Source: JAFGGT01 sp036733165
Lineage (GTDB): Archaea > Methanobacteriota_B > Thermococci > Methanofastidiosales > NM3
Assembly: GCA_036733165.1 (NCBI GenBank)
Contig: DAINBB010000027.1
Location: 1 to 21,731 of the forward strand
Reading direction: 5' to 3'
Length of the DNA stretch: 21,731 nt
Shown: in pieces, positions 1-7,339 of the stretch
Numbering within the stretch: position 1 is the first letter of the stretch
How the letters are laid out: every line of letters starts with the position of its first letter
The notes under the pieces: model-generated
The model's input: only the letters and a program-made list of their open reading frames with translations
Database searches by the model: none
What the model was told of the DNA's origin: nothing
Made by a program: the position numbers and the translations under genes

Positions 1-272
1 TCCTCCACGACAAAGGCGGCCATCCGTCCCTCGGCAACGGAGTCCTTGTCAGCAATGGCCAGTTTGGCCATCCTCTCGTCCACAGAGCGATCGAAACTCT
101 CATCGCTCTCGGCGAGCCTGCTGAACTCGGCGAGGGAAAGACCCCTTTCCTTGGCCATCTCACGGAATATCATGCCAGCGTATATGTGGATGAGCCCATG
201 ATCTGACGACAACATCCTTGCGATGGATGTCGTGCCGCTGCCTGGGGGGCCGCCGATAGTCAGTCTCATCAT
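1..272 (-). CDS. cmk: Cytidylate kinase (CMP/dCMP kinase), N-terminal part
   Basis: Partial gene of about 90 codons whose 3' end lies beyond the window edge. The protein opens MMRLTIGGPPGSGTTSIAR. The Walker A loop GPPGSGTT sits at about residues 8-15 and uses the GTT form typical of archaeal cytidylate kinases. It is followed by HIYAGMIFREMAKERGLSLAEF, which matches the CMP-binding segment of that family. The enzyme transfers phosphate from ATP to CMP/dCMP in the cytoplasm. The ATG at 272 overlaps the L34e stop as ATGA; a second ATG at 269 would give TGATG and the usual 'MRLTIGG' start, so the start is uncertain by one codon. Position directly after L34e is the standard archaeal neighbourhood. 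Confidence 0.9.
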   Translation of the reverse strand, partial: MMRLTIGGPPGSGTTSIARMLSSDHGLIHIYAGMIFREMAKERGLSLAEFSRLAESDESFDRSVDERMAKLAIADKDSVAEGRMAAFVVE

Positions 273-544
273 TCCTGCCTTGTCCTTACCTCGTGCTTTA
301 ATTTCTTTTTAAGGCACGAATGGCAATAGTAACCACCATAGGGTCTGGAGATGCTCTTCGCAGATTTTGACATCTTCGAGATCTCATGTGGGGTCCCCCG
401 GGGGACACCTCCCAGAAGCGCACCGCACTCGGCGCACTTGTGCTTCGATGTCTTCTCCCTATCGTAATGGATGACGCTATTGCCACCAGGTACACGTACC
501 TGTTTCCTTTTAAGTGACCTTGATCTGTACATTCCTCTTACCAT
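269..544 (-). CDS. rpl34e: Ribosomal protein L34e (eL34)
   Basis: A 91-residue protein of the large subunit, family restricted to archaea and eukaryotes. The basic N-terminus (MVRGMYRSRSLKRKQVRVPGG) is followed by a zinc-ribbon-like pair of knuckles, CAEC at about residue 37 and CHSC at about residue 74. Between them is the conserved GVPRGTP...SKSAKSISRPYGGYY stretch. The ATG at 544 is preceded by GAGGTGAAGAC, a good Shine-Dalgarno site. It lies 24 bases after the DUF106 stop and overlaps cmk by 4 bases, so it is translated as part of the operon tail. Confidence 0.95.
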   Translation of the reverse strand: MVRGMYRSRSLKRKQVRVPGGNSVIHYDREKTSKHKCAECGALLGGVPRGTPHEISKMSKSAKSISRPYGGYYCHSCLKKKLKHEVRTRQE

Positions 545-568
545 GTCTTCACCTCACTATAGTGTCTC

Positions 569-1114
569 TTAAGCCATATCGAGTATCTTTCTCACAATGT
601 TGCTGAAGAATGACACGAACACTATGTACCATCCTATCGCTCCCAGATGATTCGCAGCTATGGTGCCATCATGGAGATATGATATCAACGGAAAATCAAA
701 GAGGGAGAATGGAAGGTGCAGGACCGCATCCACAGCCACAGGTTCGTACGTATGCCTAAGCCAGGAATAGAGAATGATGGCAGGTATCATAGTCACATAC
801 ATTGGCTTGAAGTTCTGCTTCATCATCTTCTGATTCATCTCATCGATCTGTGGCTTCTGCAATTGCAGCTTCCTGACGGCCTTCTTGTCATTTGCGCGTT
901 GTGCCTTCATCAACTTCCCTTGAAAATCGGAAACTTCCTTCCTCATCCTCTTGAGCTCCTTCTGGTCCACCATGAAATGCTGGACAAGGGTCATGAAGGT
1001 ACCAACCAGAATGGCCAATACGATGACCACGAAGTACATCTGAGAGGGGTCATCCAGAGGGAGGAAACTGAACATTCCGTCCAAGGCATCATAAAATACA
1101 TCCATGAATCCCAT
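569..1114 (-). CDS. DUF106 membrane protein, archaeal YidC/Oxa1-like insertase (EMC3/TMCO1 family)
   Basis: A 181-residue membrane protein. Three hydrophobic segments are visible at about residues 27-47, 103-118 and 155-173. Between the first two is a charged, coiled-coil-like stretch (KELKRMRKEVSDFQGKLMKAQR). That layout, with a methionine-rich segment before TM2 (NQKMMKQNFKPMYVTMIP), is typical of archaeal DUF106 proteins. Established knowledge places these in the Oxa1 superfamily with EMC3, TMCO1 and YidC, which help insert membrane proteins. The ATG at 1114 follows GGAGGATAAATA. The gene sits 11 bases after secY, consistent with joint work at the translocon. Confidence 0.9.
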   Translation of the reverse strand: MGFMDVFYDALDGMFSFLPLDDPSQMYFVVIVLAILVGTFMTLVQHFMVDQKELKRMRKEVSDFQGKLMKAQRANDKKAVRKLQLQKPQIDEMNQKMMKQNFKPMYVTMIPAIILYSWLRHTYEPVAVDAVLHLPFSLFDFPLISYLHDGTIAANHLGAIGWYIVFVSFFSNIVRKILDMA

Positions 1115-1125
1115 TATTTATCCTC

Positions 1126-2487
1126 CTATTCACGTCCTAGGAACTGTCTCAGCGCAGGGAATAGCTCCGACGCCTGTTCCTTTGCCAGTTGTTCATACAA
1201 CCTATAGATTATACCTACAGTAAGCAGTATACCAGTACCTGTACCCAAGGCCCCTGTGAAGTCTGCCAGCACGGCTATCAATCCAACAAAGGCTCCACCC
1301 ATCACCGTCACCTGGGGTATGTACCTTGAAAGTATCTTCTCCAGTATCCTTATGTCTTTCCTGAAACCAGGGATCTGCATTCCTGAGCTCTGTAACCTCT
1401 TTGCTACCGCCTTGGGTCCCATGTTCGTCAGTTCTATCCACAGCTTGGCGAACAGTATACAGGAAAAGACCACGATCACAAGATACACCAGCCCGCGTAT
1501 AGGGTCCGACGACAGGGATGAAAGCGAGCTAGGCGATGTCAGATAGTACAAGAGCCCGCCCGTTATGTTTCCATCGGAATCGAAAGCACCTATTAAGTTG
1601 AAGTTTGTCACCTGGGCCAATATCCTGACATTTGCAAACAGTGCAACTGTGAGAATCATCGGTATGTTCGATGCGTATATGAACTTTATCGGATATCTGC
1701 CCCTGATCCCCTTGTACTTTCCATAGGAGAGGGGTATCTCGATCCTCATCGTCTCAAAGTATACCACGATAAGGAACACGACAATCGTGAAAAAGAGTGA
1801 TAGCATGTCGGGATAAGGATAGGTCCTAGTGAATATGTCAACTGTCTCGCCATTGATGATCTTCGATATGAAGTCGGGTATTGCGCCAAGGAACTGCCCC
1901 GATTCGTCCTTCAGAGGACTGAAGGCCTGCCAAAAGACCTGGCCCGAGACCCTTGCCGCTATGAACAGTGAGACACCGCTACCGAATCCCCATTTGGTAA
2001 CGACCTCGTCCATCATGAGCAGCAGCAAAGCACCTACGGCCATCTGCGCTATAAGGAACAGAAGAACACCTGTGGTCACGCTTGCCCTCCATGCAAAGGC
2101 AAATATGAACGCCTCAAACACACAGAGGAATATAGCCAAGACCTTCTGGGTTCCTTGGAACGTCGCCTTCCCCTGATGGGTAGACAGGTCCATTCCAAGT
2201 ATATCCGAACCCTGAAGCAACTGCATTATTATACCTGCAGTGACTATCGGACCGATACCTAGGTGCAGCAGCGAACCGCTGTTACCTGCCAATACGGTCC
2301 TGAAACCTGCGTACATATCCTGTATCGTCGACGGCAGGCCGTAAAGCGGTATCTCCGATAGCACGAAGTACAGCGTCAGTATTACTCCACTCCATATCAA
2401 TCGTTCCTTGAGGGATATGTGCCTGGTAGGGCTTGTGACCTCCGGCAATATCCTGAACAGTGGTGTAAGTGCTCCCTGTAAAGACAT
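1126..2487 (-). CDS. secY: Preprotein translocase subunit SecY (Sec61 alpha homologue)
   Basis: A 453-residue polytopic membrane protein, the usual length for archaeal SecY, with about ten hydrophobic helices. Recognisable landmarks are the N-terminal SLKERLIWSGVILTLYFVLSEIPLYG, the GIGPIVTAGIIMQLL segment early in the channel, and the cytoplasmic loop ETMRIEIPLSYGKYKGIRGRYPIKFIYASNIP between TM6 and TM7. It forms the protein-conducting channel in the cytoplasmic membrane. The ATG at 2487 follows AGGAGTATTATAT. It starts 11 bases after the L15 stop, the conserved rpl15-secY junction of the spc operon. In many archaea an adenylate kinase gene follows secY; here DUF106 follows directly. Confidence 0.97.
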   Translation of the reverse strand: MSLQGALTPLFRILPEVTSPTRHISLKERLIWSGVILTLYFVLSEIPLYGLPSTIQDMYAGFRTVLAGNSGSLLHLGIGPIVTAGIIMQLLQGSDILGMDLSTHQGKATFQGTQKVLAIFLCVFEAFIFAFAWRASVTTGVLLFLIAQMAVGALLLLMMDEVVTKWGFGSGVSLFIAARVSGQVFWQAFSPLKDESGQFLGAIPDFISKIINGETVDIFTRTYPYPDMLSLFFTIVVFLIVVYFETMRIEIPLSYGKYKGIRGRYPIKFIYASNIPMILTVALFANVRILAQVTNFNLIGAFDSDGNITGGLLYYLTSPSSLSSLSSDPIRGLVYLVIVVFSCILFAKLWIELTNMGPKAVAKRLQSSGMQIPGFRKDIRILEKILSRYIPQVTVMGGAFVGLIAVLADFTGALGTGTGILLTVGIIYRLYEQLAKEQASELFPALRQFLGRE

Positions 2488-2498
2488 ATATAATACTC

Positions 2499-2945
2499 CT
2501 ATGAACTGATGGCCTTTCCACCCGCCTTCTCGATCTTGGACCTGGCCCTTTCACTGAAGAAGGGCGCCTTCACGATCATTGGCCTGGTGATTTTTCCTGA
2601 ACCGAGGACCTTTTCGAATCCGATCTTTGTGATGTCCACAACAGGCATGTCGTCCTCGTACTCGAGGGCGCCTTTGGATCCCATAACTTCCAGATTCTGG
2701 TCCAGGAAGGATACATTGATAGCTAACATGTCCGACCTTAAGAAGTCTGCCCTCTGGAAACCGTATTTTCCCAGATGATTCGGCTTGTACTTCTGGAACC
2801 ATGTGTACTTTTGCTTTTTCTCCTTTCCAGAGCCTGCGTTCCCACGGCCGCCGCGGTGACCTGCCCCTCTTCTCTTCTTGGAGCATCCTCCGCCACAGGT
2901 CCTGGAACCACGCATCTTGTTGATCTTTCTGGATTTTCTAATCAA
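2499..2945 (-). CDS. rpl15: Ribosomal protein L15 (uL15), TTG start
   Basis: A 148-residue large-subunit protein. The glycine/arginine-rich N-terminal tail (KMRGSRTCGGGCSKKRRGAGHRGGRGNAGSG) is diagnostic; the globular half carries DMPVVDITKIGFEKVLGSGKITRP. I chose the TTG at 2945. The GTG at 2954, which could also be read as a start, lies inside the sequence GGTGATC, a near-perfect Shine-Dalgarno site 4 bases before the TTG. Starting at TTG gives MIRKSRKINKMRGSR, the length normal for archaeal L15. The start lies 10 bases after the L30 stop codon, and secY follows 11 bases downstream. Confidence 0.95.
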   Translation of the reverse strand: MIRKSRKINKMRGSRTCGGGCSKKRRGAGHRGGRGNAGSGKEKKQKYTWFQKYKPNHLGKYGFQRADFLRSDMLAINVSFLDQNLEVMGSKGALEYEDDMPVVDITKIGFEKVLGSGKITRPMIVKAPFFSERARSKIEKAGGKAISS

Positions 2946-2955
2946 CTGGATCACC

Positions 2956-3417
2956 TTAAATCATTCTTTTCAGTAGGGCGTTTATCTCCTCCCCCCTGTA
3001 TCCAAGGGAACCGCCCTGACCAAATCCTCTCTTCGTGTCCTTGTAACCGCCCCTAGGCGGGTGCAACCTAAAGACATCCTTTATGCCTATCTCATCGAGC
3101 TCGTGCTCAAAGTTGAGGACCGATTCTATGAACTCGTCCAACGTGAGCCCTGTCTTCTCCTTGATGAGCTCCTCATCTATGCGGCCGTTGCCCGGAAGCC
3201 TTCCCCACTTCAGTACAAGCTTCTTGAGAGTCTCCGCATCTATCTCGCCAAATGTCAGATAGTCCTTGGACTTCTGCAACATGCCCCTGTACGAGTCCCT
3301 GTCATCGACCAGCACGCAATTGCCCACACTGAACAGCTTGAGCATGCCGAGGGTGTCCTTGATGGTTGTCCTGACACCGACCTCGCCCCTGATCCTTATT
3401 ACAGCCAATCTTTTCAT
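2956..3417 (-). CDS. rpl30: Ribosomal protein L30 (uL30)
   Basis: A 153-residue protein of the archaeal/eukaryotic long form of L30. It begins MKRLAVIRIRGEVGVRTTIKDTLGMLKL, the L30 core fold, and ends with a C-terminal extension FRLHPPRGGYKDTKRGFGQGGSLGYRG that is characteristic of archaeal L30/L7e. The ATG at 3417 is preceded by CAGGTGTAAGGG, in which the AGGTG overlaps the last codons of S5. The S5 stop is 3 bases upstream of the start and L15 follows within 10 bases, so translation is very likely coupled. Confidence 0.96.
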   Translation of the reverse strand: MKRLAVIRIRGEVGVRTTIKDTLGMLKLFSVGNCVLVDDRDSYRGMLQKSKDYLTFGEIDAETLKKLVLKWGRLPGNGRIDEELIKEKTGLTLDEFIESVLNFEHELDEIGIKDVFRLHPPRGGYKDTKRGFGQGGSLGYRGEEINALLKRMI

Positions 3418-3420
3418 CCC

Positions 3421-4131
3421 TTACACCTGCTTTTCCGAATTGCCTGCAATTATGCCTATCCTGTCGATATGCCTTTGCTGCACGCTCATGTCGTTTGTCT
3501 TGGCAAGCGCATCGAATATGGCCCTTGCAAAGTTCAGGGTTGTCTGGGTCTGACCGTAGGACCGTGACCAGACGTCCTTGATACCCGACAAGGCGAGTAT
3601 CTTCTTTCCCACATCGCCCATGGTTATCCCAAGACCCCTTGGTGCCGGCAGCAATGTGACGGATACGCTCGATGAGCTTCCCTCCACACGGAATGGTATC
3701 GTATGGGGCGTGCCACAGTTGCACTCCCAAGAACCACAGCCGCGTTTGATCTGGATAAGATTCAACTTTGCATCTGTTATGGCCTTCCTTATCGCTGGAC
3801 CCACCTCTTGGGCCTTTCCATATCCCAGCCCCACATAGCCGTTCTTGTTGCCGACGACCACGATGCATGCGAACTTGACCCTTCTACCCGAGTCGGTCAT
3901 TCTCTGTACCATGTTCACGGACAGGACCTCCTGATAGTCCCTTTCAGAGAGTTCTGGCAGGAGATAGTCGATGATCTCGGTCTCCAGGATAGAGATCCCC
4001 ATGTCGAAGATCTCCCCTATGTCCTTGATCTTTCCCTCCTTCACTGCCTTGCCAAGCTCTGTCTTTGGTTTCCAAGAGTCTTGCACCGGCGCCGGGGATT
4101 CCCTTTTCCTATCGTTCTTTTCATTCGTCAT
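3421..4131 (-). CDS. rps5: Ribosomal protein S5 (uS5)
   Basis: A 236-residue small-subunit protein with a charged N-terminal lead, then the S5 double-stranded-RNA-binding domain (VQRMTDSGRRVKFACIVVVGNKNGYVGLGYGKAQEVGPAIRKA) at about residues 75-120. The archaeal/eukaryotic signature GCGSWEC is at about residue 131, and the C-terminal domain contains APRGLGITMGDVGKKILALSGIKDVWS. S5 helps form the mRNA entry path and affects decoding accuracy. The ATG at 4131 lies 12 bases after the L18 stop and is preceded by GATGGGGGCATCAC. Confidence 0.97.
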   Translation of the reverse strand: MTNEKNDRKRESPAPVQDSWKPKTELGKAVKEGKIKDIGEIFDMGISILETEIIDYLLPELSERDYQEVLSVNMVQRMTDSGRRVKFACIVVVGNKNGYVGLGYGKAQEVGPAIRKAITDAKLNLIQIKRGCGSWECNCGTPHTIPFRVEGSSSSVSVTLLPAPRGLGITMGDVGKKILALSGIKDVWSRSYGQTQTTLNFARAIFDALAKTNDMSVQQRHIDRIGIIAGNSEKQV

Positions 4132-4143
4132 GTGATGCCCCCA

Positions 4144-4722
4144 TCAACTCTCTTTCTCGCCTATCTCCTTCTTGGTCTTCTCAAAGAGATCTGGGATTTC
4201 CTTAACGTCAATGTTATCTTTTATATACTTTGAAAAACGTTTTGAACGCTCCTCCTCGTCAAGATTCTCAAAGTACTGGACAATGTGTTGCCCGTTTATG
4301 CGGTCCTCGCTGGGGACTATCGACTCATCGTACGGGATGTCGATTCCCGAATCTGCGAATCCCTTCAGGCAGGCGAAGATCTTCGAACCCTTTACAACGC
4401 TGTATAGGCCGATGTCCAGTATTGCATCGGAGACCCCTTCCTTCTTTGCCTTTAGGCCGCATAGGTAACCAGTAAGGTATGCCGCAGGAGTGTTGGAGAA
4501 AGATCCCTTCCATCCAAATCCGGACAGCTCCTTGGAGTGTGCCGAGGATATTATCCTGTCGCCCTTGTCGTCCATGTCAACGACCTGTGTCCATATGTGA
4601 TTGAGAGACTTCCTGACAACGAATCTGGGTTTTCCAGAGTACAGCATCTTCCTTCTTCTTCTGAAGTCGGTCTTTCCTTCTCTCCTTCTTCTGAAGTGCA
4701 ACGAGTATCTGGGTCCGTTCAT
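4144..4722 (-). CDS. rpl18: Ribosomal protein L18 (uL18)
   Basis: A 192-residue protein of the archaeal/eukaryotic L18/L5e type, which binds 5S rRNA. Conserved segments include the basic opening FRRRREGKTDFRRRRKMLYSGKPRFVVRKS and the later WKGSFSNTPAAYLTGYLCGLKAKK. The C-terminal third is acidic and helical (ENLDEEERSKRFSKYIKDNI). The ATG at 4722 overlaps the L19e stop as ATGA and follows GGAGGGTGGCAA, a strong Shine-Dalgarno. Gene order L19e-L18-S5 is the conserved archaeal arrangement. Confidence 0.97.
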   Translation of the reverse strand: MNGPRYSLHFRRRREGKTDFRRRRKMLYSGKPRFVVRKSLNHIWTQVVDMDDKGDRIISSAHSKELSGFGWKGSFSNTPAAYLTGYLCGLKAKKEGVSDAILDIGLYSVVKGSKIFACLKGFADSGIDIPYDESIVPSEDRINGQHIVQYFENLDEEERSKRFSKYIKDNIDVKEIPDLFEKTKKEIGEKES

Positions 4723-5180
4723 TTGCCACCCTCCTCCTTGATCATGGCATGGTCGGACATGTAGCTCTTCATGTATTCCACTGACCTGAACGCGCCACCG
4801 GTCGCCATGCCGTATAACTTTCTGTAAACTGTGGTGGATATCTCATCGTCCGAATACAACTTTTTAAGCTCCTTCCTTAGGGGCCTTATAGTGTCGATCC
4901 ACCTTCTCTTCTTGGGGTATCTGGAGTACTTCGGGCCCTTGAAGGTACCATGTCCCCTTCTCCTTCCCTTCTTCCTTTGTTCATGGCGCTTCCTAGCACG
5001 ATGCCTGGATATGCCATCCTCTTGCTTCTTTTTGATGATACCCTTGCTAACCAGTCCTCTTATATCCTCACGGGTAATGGCCATTCGGATCTCTTCTGAC
5101 TTGGTGGAGTCCATCCACACCCTGTTGATTCCACAATCCAGGACCTCGGAGGCTATCCTCTTCTGAACAGCTAAGTCCAT
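4719..5180 (-). CDS. rpl19e: Ribosomal protein L19e (eL19)
   Basis: A 153-residue protein found only in archaea and eukaryotes. It opens MDLAVQKRIASEVLDCGINRVWMD and carries the hallmark arginine/lysine-rich run SRHRARKRHEQRKKGRRRGHG before a long C-terminal helix. I chose the ATG at 5180. An in-frame TTG at 5198 exists, but it lies inside L32e and has no better support. The ATG is preceded by GGTGAGTAAG, whose GGTGA is formed by the last two codons of L32e. Only one base separates the L32e stop from this start. Confidence 0.96.
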   Translation of the reverse strand: MDLAVQKRIASEVLDCGINRVWMDSTKSEEIRMAITREDIRGLVSKGIIKKKQEDGISRHRARKRHEQRKKGRRRGHGTFKGPKYSRYPKKRRWIDTIRPLRKELKKLYSDDEISTTVYRKLYGMATGGAFRSVEYMKSYMSDHAMIKEEGGK

Positions 5181-5181
5181 C

Positions 5182-5712
5182 TTACTCACCAGCCTCAATT
5201 CTCATCTTCAATGCCTTGGCCTTGTCAACGATATCGTCCCTGACATCGTCCTCGACGGAGGACAATTTGAACTCCTTGACGTCATTCTTTATCGGGGCGT
5301 ACCTTTCCAGAGCCTCCACAGAATCGACATAGAGGAACTTCACGCCCGGATTCGCGACCTTCAGGTCAAGTTCCTTCGCCCTCAGGAGGATGTCTGCCTT
5401 CTTCATGTTCCCTATCGAGGAGGATATCCTCAATATCGAACCCTCTGAACCCTCGACATCAGAGAGGTTGTTGATGTAGACCTCCGGCAATCCGCAAGGG
5501 TGATAACCCCTTACTTCCTTGGGCCCACGATATCCGACCTTCACAATGGAGGGCCTGCCCTTGAGCTTCCTTCTCATCTTCGAGGAATGCCCCTTGGGTT
5601 TCCTCCAGGTGGGATTGTTCTTGAATCTCTTGAGCTTCCATGTCTCCTGTCTCTTGAACTTGGGCCTTTTCTTGGAGGCCTCCTTACGTAATTTCAATAA
5701 TCTCTCGGTCAT
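5182..5712 (-). CDS. rpl32e: Ribosomal protein L32e (eL32) with C-terminal extension
   Basis: A 176-residue protein. The L32e core is clear: RPKFKRQETWKLKRFKNN at residues 16-33, TWRKPKGHSSKMRRKLKGRP, then the GYRGPKEVRGYHPCGLPEVY signature to about residue 80. The usual domain ends near LKVANPG at residues 117-123. About 50 further residues follow (FLYVDSVEALERYAPIKN...), acidic and probably helical, beyond the length of a typical archaeal L32e core. The ATG at 5712 follows GAGGTGGTGAGCA, which contains the L6 stop codon. L19e follows after one base. Confidence 0.94.
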   Translation of the reverse strand: MTERLLKLRKEASKKRPKFKRQETWKLKRFKNNPTWRKPKGHSSKMRRKLKGRPSIVKVGYRGPKEVRGYHPCGLPEVYINNLSDVEGSEGSILRISSSIGNMKKADILLRAKELDLKVANPGVKFLYVDSVEALERYAPIKNDVKEFKLSSVEDDVRDDIVDKAKALKMRIEAGE

Positions 5713-5715
5713 TGC

Positions 5716-6267
5716 TCACCACCTCAACGGTACACCATCTTTTTCAACAAGGTATATGCCATCCTGGAACACCCTTGGATCCCTCTTGATGACCCTTGTG
5801 GCCTTCTCAAGGTTTCCGACGGTCTGTCCAACATGCTCCTTGTTGATGCCCTCGACGAGTATCTCATCTCCAGATATGTTGACCTTTGTGTCACCCACTA
5901 TCTTCGCATTGCGTGGAAACTTCTCTCCAAGGTAATTGTCTATAATGACCTTGTCCCCATCTCTCTTTATATTCAAGGGAAAGTGTGCGTAGATAACCTT
6001 CATCCTGTACTTGTAACCAGATTGCACCCCTTTGATCATGTTCCTCAGGTGGGACCTGATCGTGTATATGGCGGCCTTGTCAGCCTTTTTTGGATAATCC
6101 GTAACAAGCACTATCTTCCCATCCTTTGAGAACAATCTGACGTTGGGGTACTTGAATCTGCGTTCAAGCGAACCCAATGGGCCTTTGATGCTGACATAGT
6201 GATTGCTAACTGTAGCCTCAACATCCTCAGGTATCTCAATTTCGTCCCTTATCTCTTCAGCCAACAT
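5716..6267 (-). CDS. rpl6: Ribosomal protein L6 (uL6)
   Basis: A 183-residue large-subunit protein that binds near the sarcin-ricin loop. Two L6 repeats are visible. The first starts EIEIPEDVEATVSNHYVSIKGPLG; the second ends with VGQTVGNLEKATRVIKRDPRVFQDGIYLVEKDG. I chose the ATG at 6267. A GTG at 6276 in the same frame belongs to TAGGTGAT, a Shine-Dalgarno that overlaps the S8 stop codon and lies 4 bases before the ATG. L32e starts 3 bases after this gene ends. Confidence 0.96.
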   Translation of the reverse strand: MLAEEIRDEIEIPEDVEATVSNHYVSIKGPLGSLERRFKYPNVRLFSKDGKIVLVTDYPKKADKAAIYTIRSHLRNMIKGVQSGYKYRMKVIYAHFPLNIKRDGDKVIIDNYLGEKFPRNAKIVGDTKVNISGDEILVEGINKEHVGQTVGNLEKATRVIKRDPRVFQDGIYLVEKDGVPLRW

Positions 6268-6276
6268 TCCAATCAC

Positions 6277-6663
6277 CTAGTAAACATAAGCTATCAATCT
6301 GCCGCCAAGACCGGCCTCTTGGGCCTCGTGGTGGCTCATGACCCCCTTTGAAGTCGATACCACAAGGATACCAAAACCCCTAGCAGGCAGGAATCTCCTC
6401 TCAAAGCTCTCGTATCCATCCTTCCTAACGGCATATCTCGGTTTTATCACGCCGCACAGATTTATATTTCCGGTCAGGTCCACCTTGAACTTACCTGACT
6501 TTCCATCATCTATGAACTCAAAAGCACCGACGAATCCGTATTTTTGAAGTATATGTAACACATTGCCTATCGTCTTGGAGGCCGGTACCGTGCATTCGGT
6601 CTTCCTTACCTTCTCCTGATTCGATATGTTCGACAATGTATCAGCTAAAGGATCGTTCAACAT
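6277..6663 (-). CDS. rps8: Ribosomal protein S8 (uS8)
   Basis: A 128-residue protein of normal archaeal length that binds the central domain of 16S rRNA. It opens MLNDPLADTLSNISNQEKVRKTEC, and the C-terminal signature RFLPARGFGILVVSTSKGVMSHHEAQEAGLGGRLIAYVY is strongly conserved. The ATG at 6663 follows TTAGGTGATGATTC; this GGTGATGA overlaps the last base of the S14 stop. The next gene, L6, begins within 10 bases of this stop. Confidence 0.97.
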   Translation of the reverse strand: MLNDPLADTLSNISNQEKVRKTECTVPASKTIGNVLHILQKYGFVGAFEFIDDGKSGKFKVDLTGNINLCGVIKPRYAVRKDGYESFERRFLPARGFGILVVSTSKGVMSHHEAQEAGLGGRLIAYVY

Positions 6664-6673
6664 GAATCATCAC

Positions 6674-6838
6674 CTAACTGTATTTCTTAAATCCTATCTT
6701 CGGTGCCACTTCCCTGAAACAGCGCCTGCATATCATCAAGCCATAACGCCTTATGACAGGCCCATGACTACCGCATCTCCTACAAATTCTGCTGCCTCTT
6801 CCATATGATGTCTTGATGATCTTCCCTTTCTTGCTCAT
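6674..6838 (-). CDS. rps14: Ribosomal protein S14 (uS14), zinc-binding form
   Basis: A short gene of 54 codons that I translated by hand: it begins MSKKGKIIKTSYGRGSRICR and ends EVAPKIGFKKYS. Four cysteines form two pairs, CRRC at residues 19-22 and CRRC at 37-40, the zinc-binding arrangement of archaeal and C+ type S14. The sequence between them (GSHGPVIRRYGLMI) and the closing REVAPKIGFKKYS match the family. The ATG at 6838 overlaps the L5 stop as ATGA, and S8 starts 10 bases downstream. Only this frame is open with these motifs; longer overlapping frames are spurious. Confidence 0.96.
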   Translation of the reverse strand: MSKKGKIIKTSYGRGSRICRRCGSHGPVIRRYGLMICRRCFREVAPKIGFKKYS

Positions 6839-7338
6839 GCGATATCAACTCCAAATCTCTCCTTGATGAACTGTACCCCATCCTCCTTGGAGATGCGGTA
6901 CTTTGGCTTGATCTTCTTCTTGTTGTACTTCCTCCTAGCAATCCTATATCCGATCCTGTCCATGGTGACACATACATCCATGCCAAATATGCCTATCTGG
7001 GGATCGTACCTGATGCCTGGAAGGTCTATGTGCTCCTTTATTCCAAATGCGAAGTTGCCGTATTCATCGAAGTTCGTCTTTGGCAATTTGTTCTCGATAG
7101 CTTCAAGGGCGCGTTTGAGGAAAACCTCGGCATCCTGTCCCCTTAGGGTGACTGCGACCGCTATGGCCTCCCCTTTCCTTATGCCAAAGTCCCTATTGGT
7201 GTTCTTGGCCATCTTGAACACAGGTTTCTGACCCACGATGTCCTCAAGGAGGTCCGAGGCCTTCTGCAAAATCTCTCCCGACTCACCGATGCCCATATGG
7301 ACCGTTACCTTCTGTATCCTTGGACTTGTGATATCCAT
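6835..7338 (-). CDS. rpl5: Ribosomal protein L5 (uL5)
   Basis: A 167-residue protein that contacts 5S rRNA and forms part of the central protuberance. Conserved segments are IQKVTVHMGIGESGEILQKA near the N-terminus, the FGIRKGEAIAVAVTLRG stretch, and FAFGIKEHIDLPGIRYDPQIGIFGMDVCV. I chose the ATG at 7338. The in-frame GTG at 7347 lies inside GGTGATTGAT, where GGTGAT is both the last codons of S4e and the Shine-Dalgarno site 4 bases before the ATG. The next gene, S14, overlaps by 4 bases. Confidence 0.96.
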   Translation of the reverse strand: MDITSPRIQKVTVHMGIGESGEILQKASDLLEDIVGQKPVFKMAKNTNRDFGIRKGEAIAVAVTLRGQDAEVFLKRALEAIENKLPKTNFDEYGNFAFGIKEHIDLPGIRYDPQIGIFGMDVCVTMDRIGYRIARRKYNKKKIKPKYRISKEDGVQFIKERFGVDIA

Positions 7339-7339
7339 A

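Noticed and set aside
716..1207. Long plus-strand open frames opposite the ribosomal operon (such as 716-1207, 3061-3567 and 13827-14348).
   Set aside because: They have no family resemblance and lie opposite well-conserved genes. They are antisense shadows produced by codon bias.
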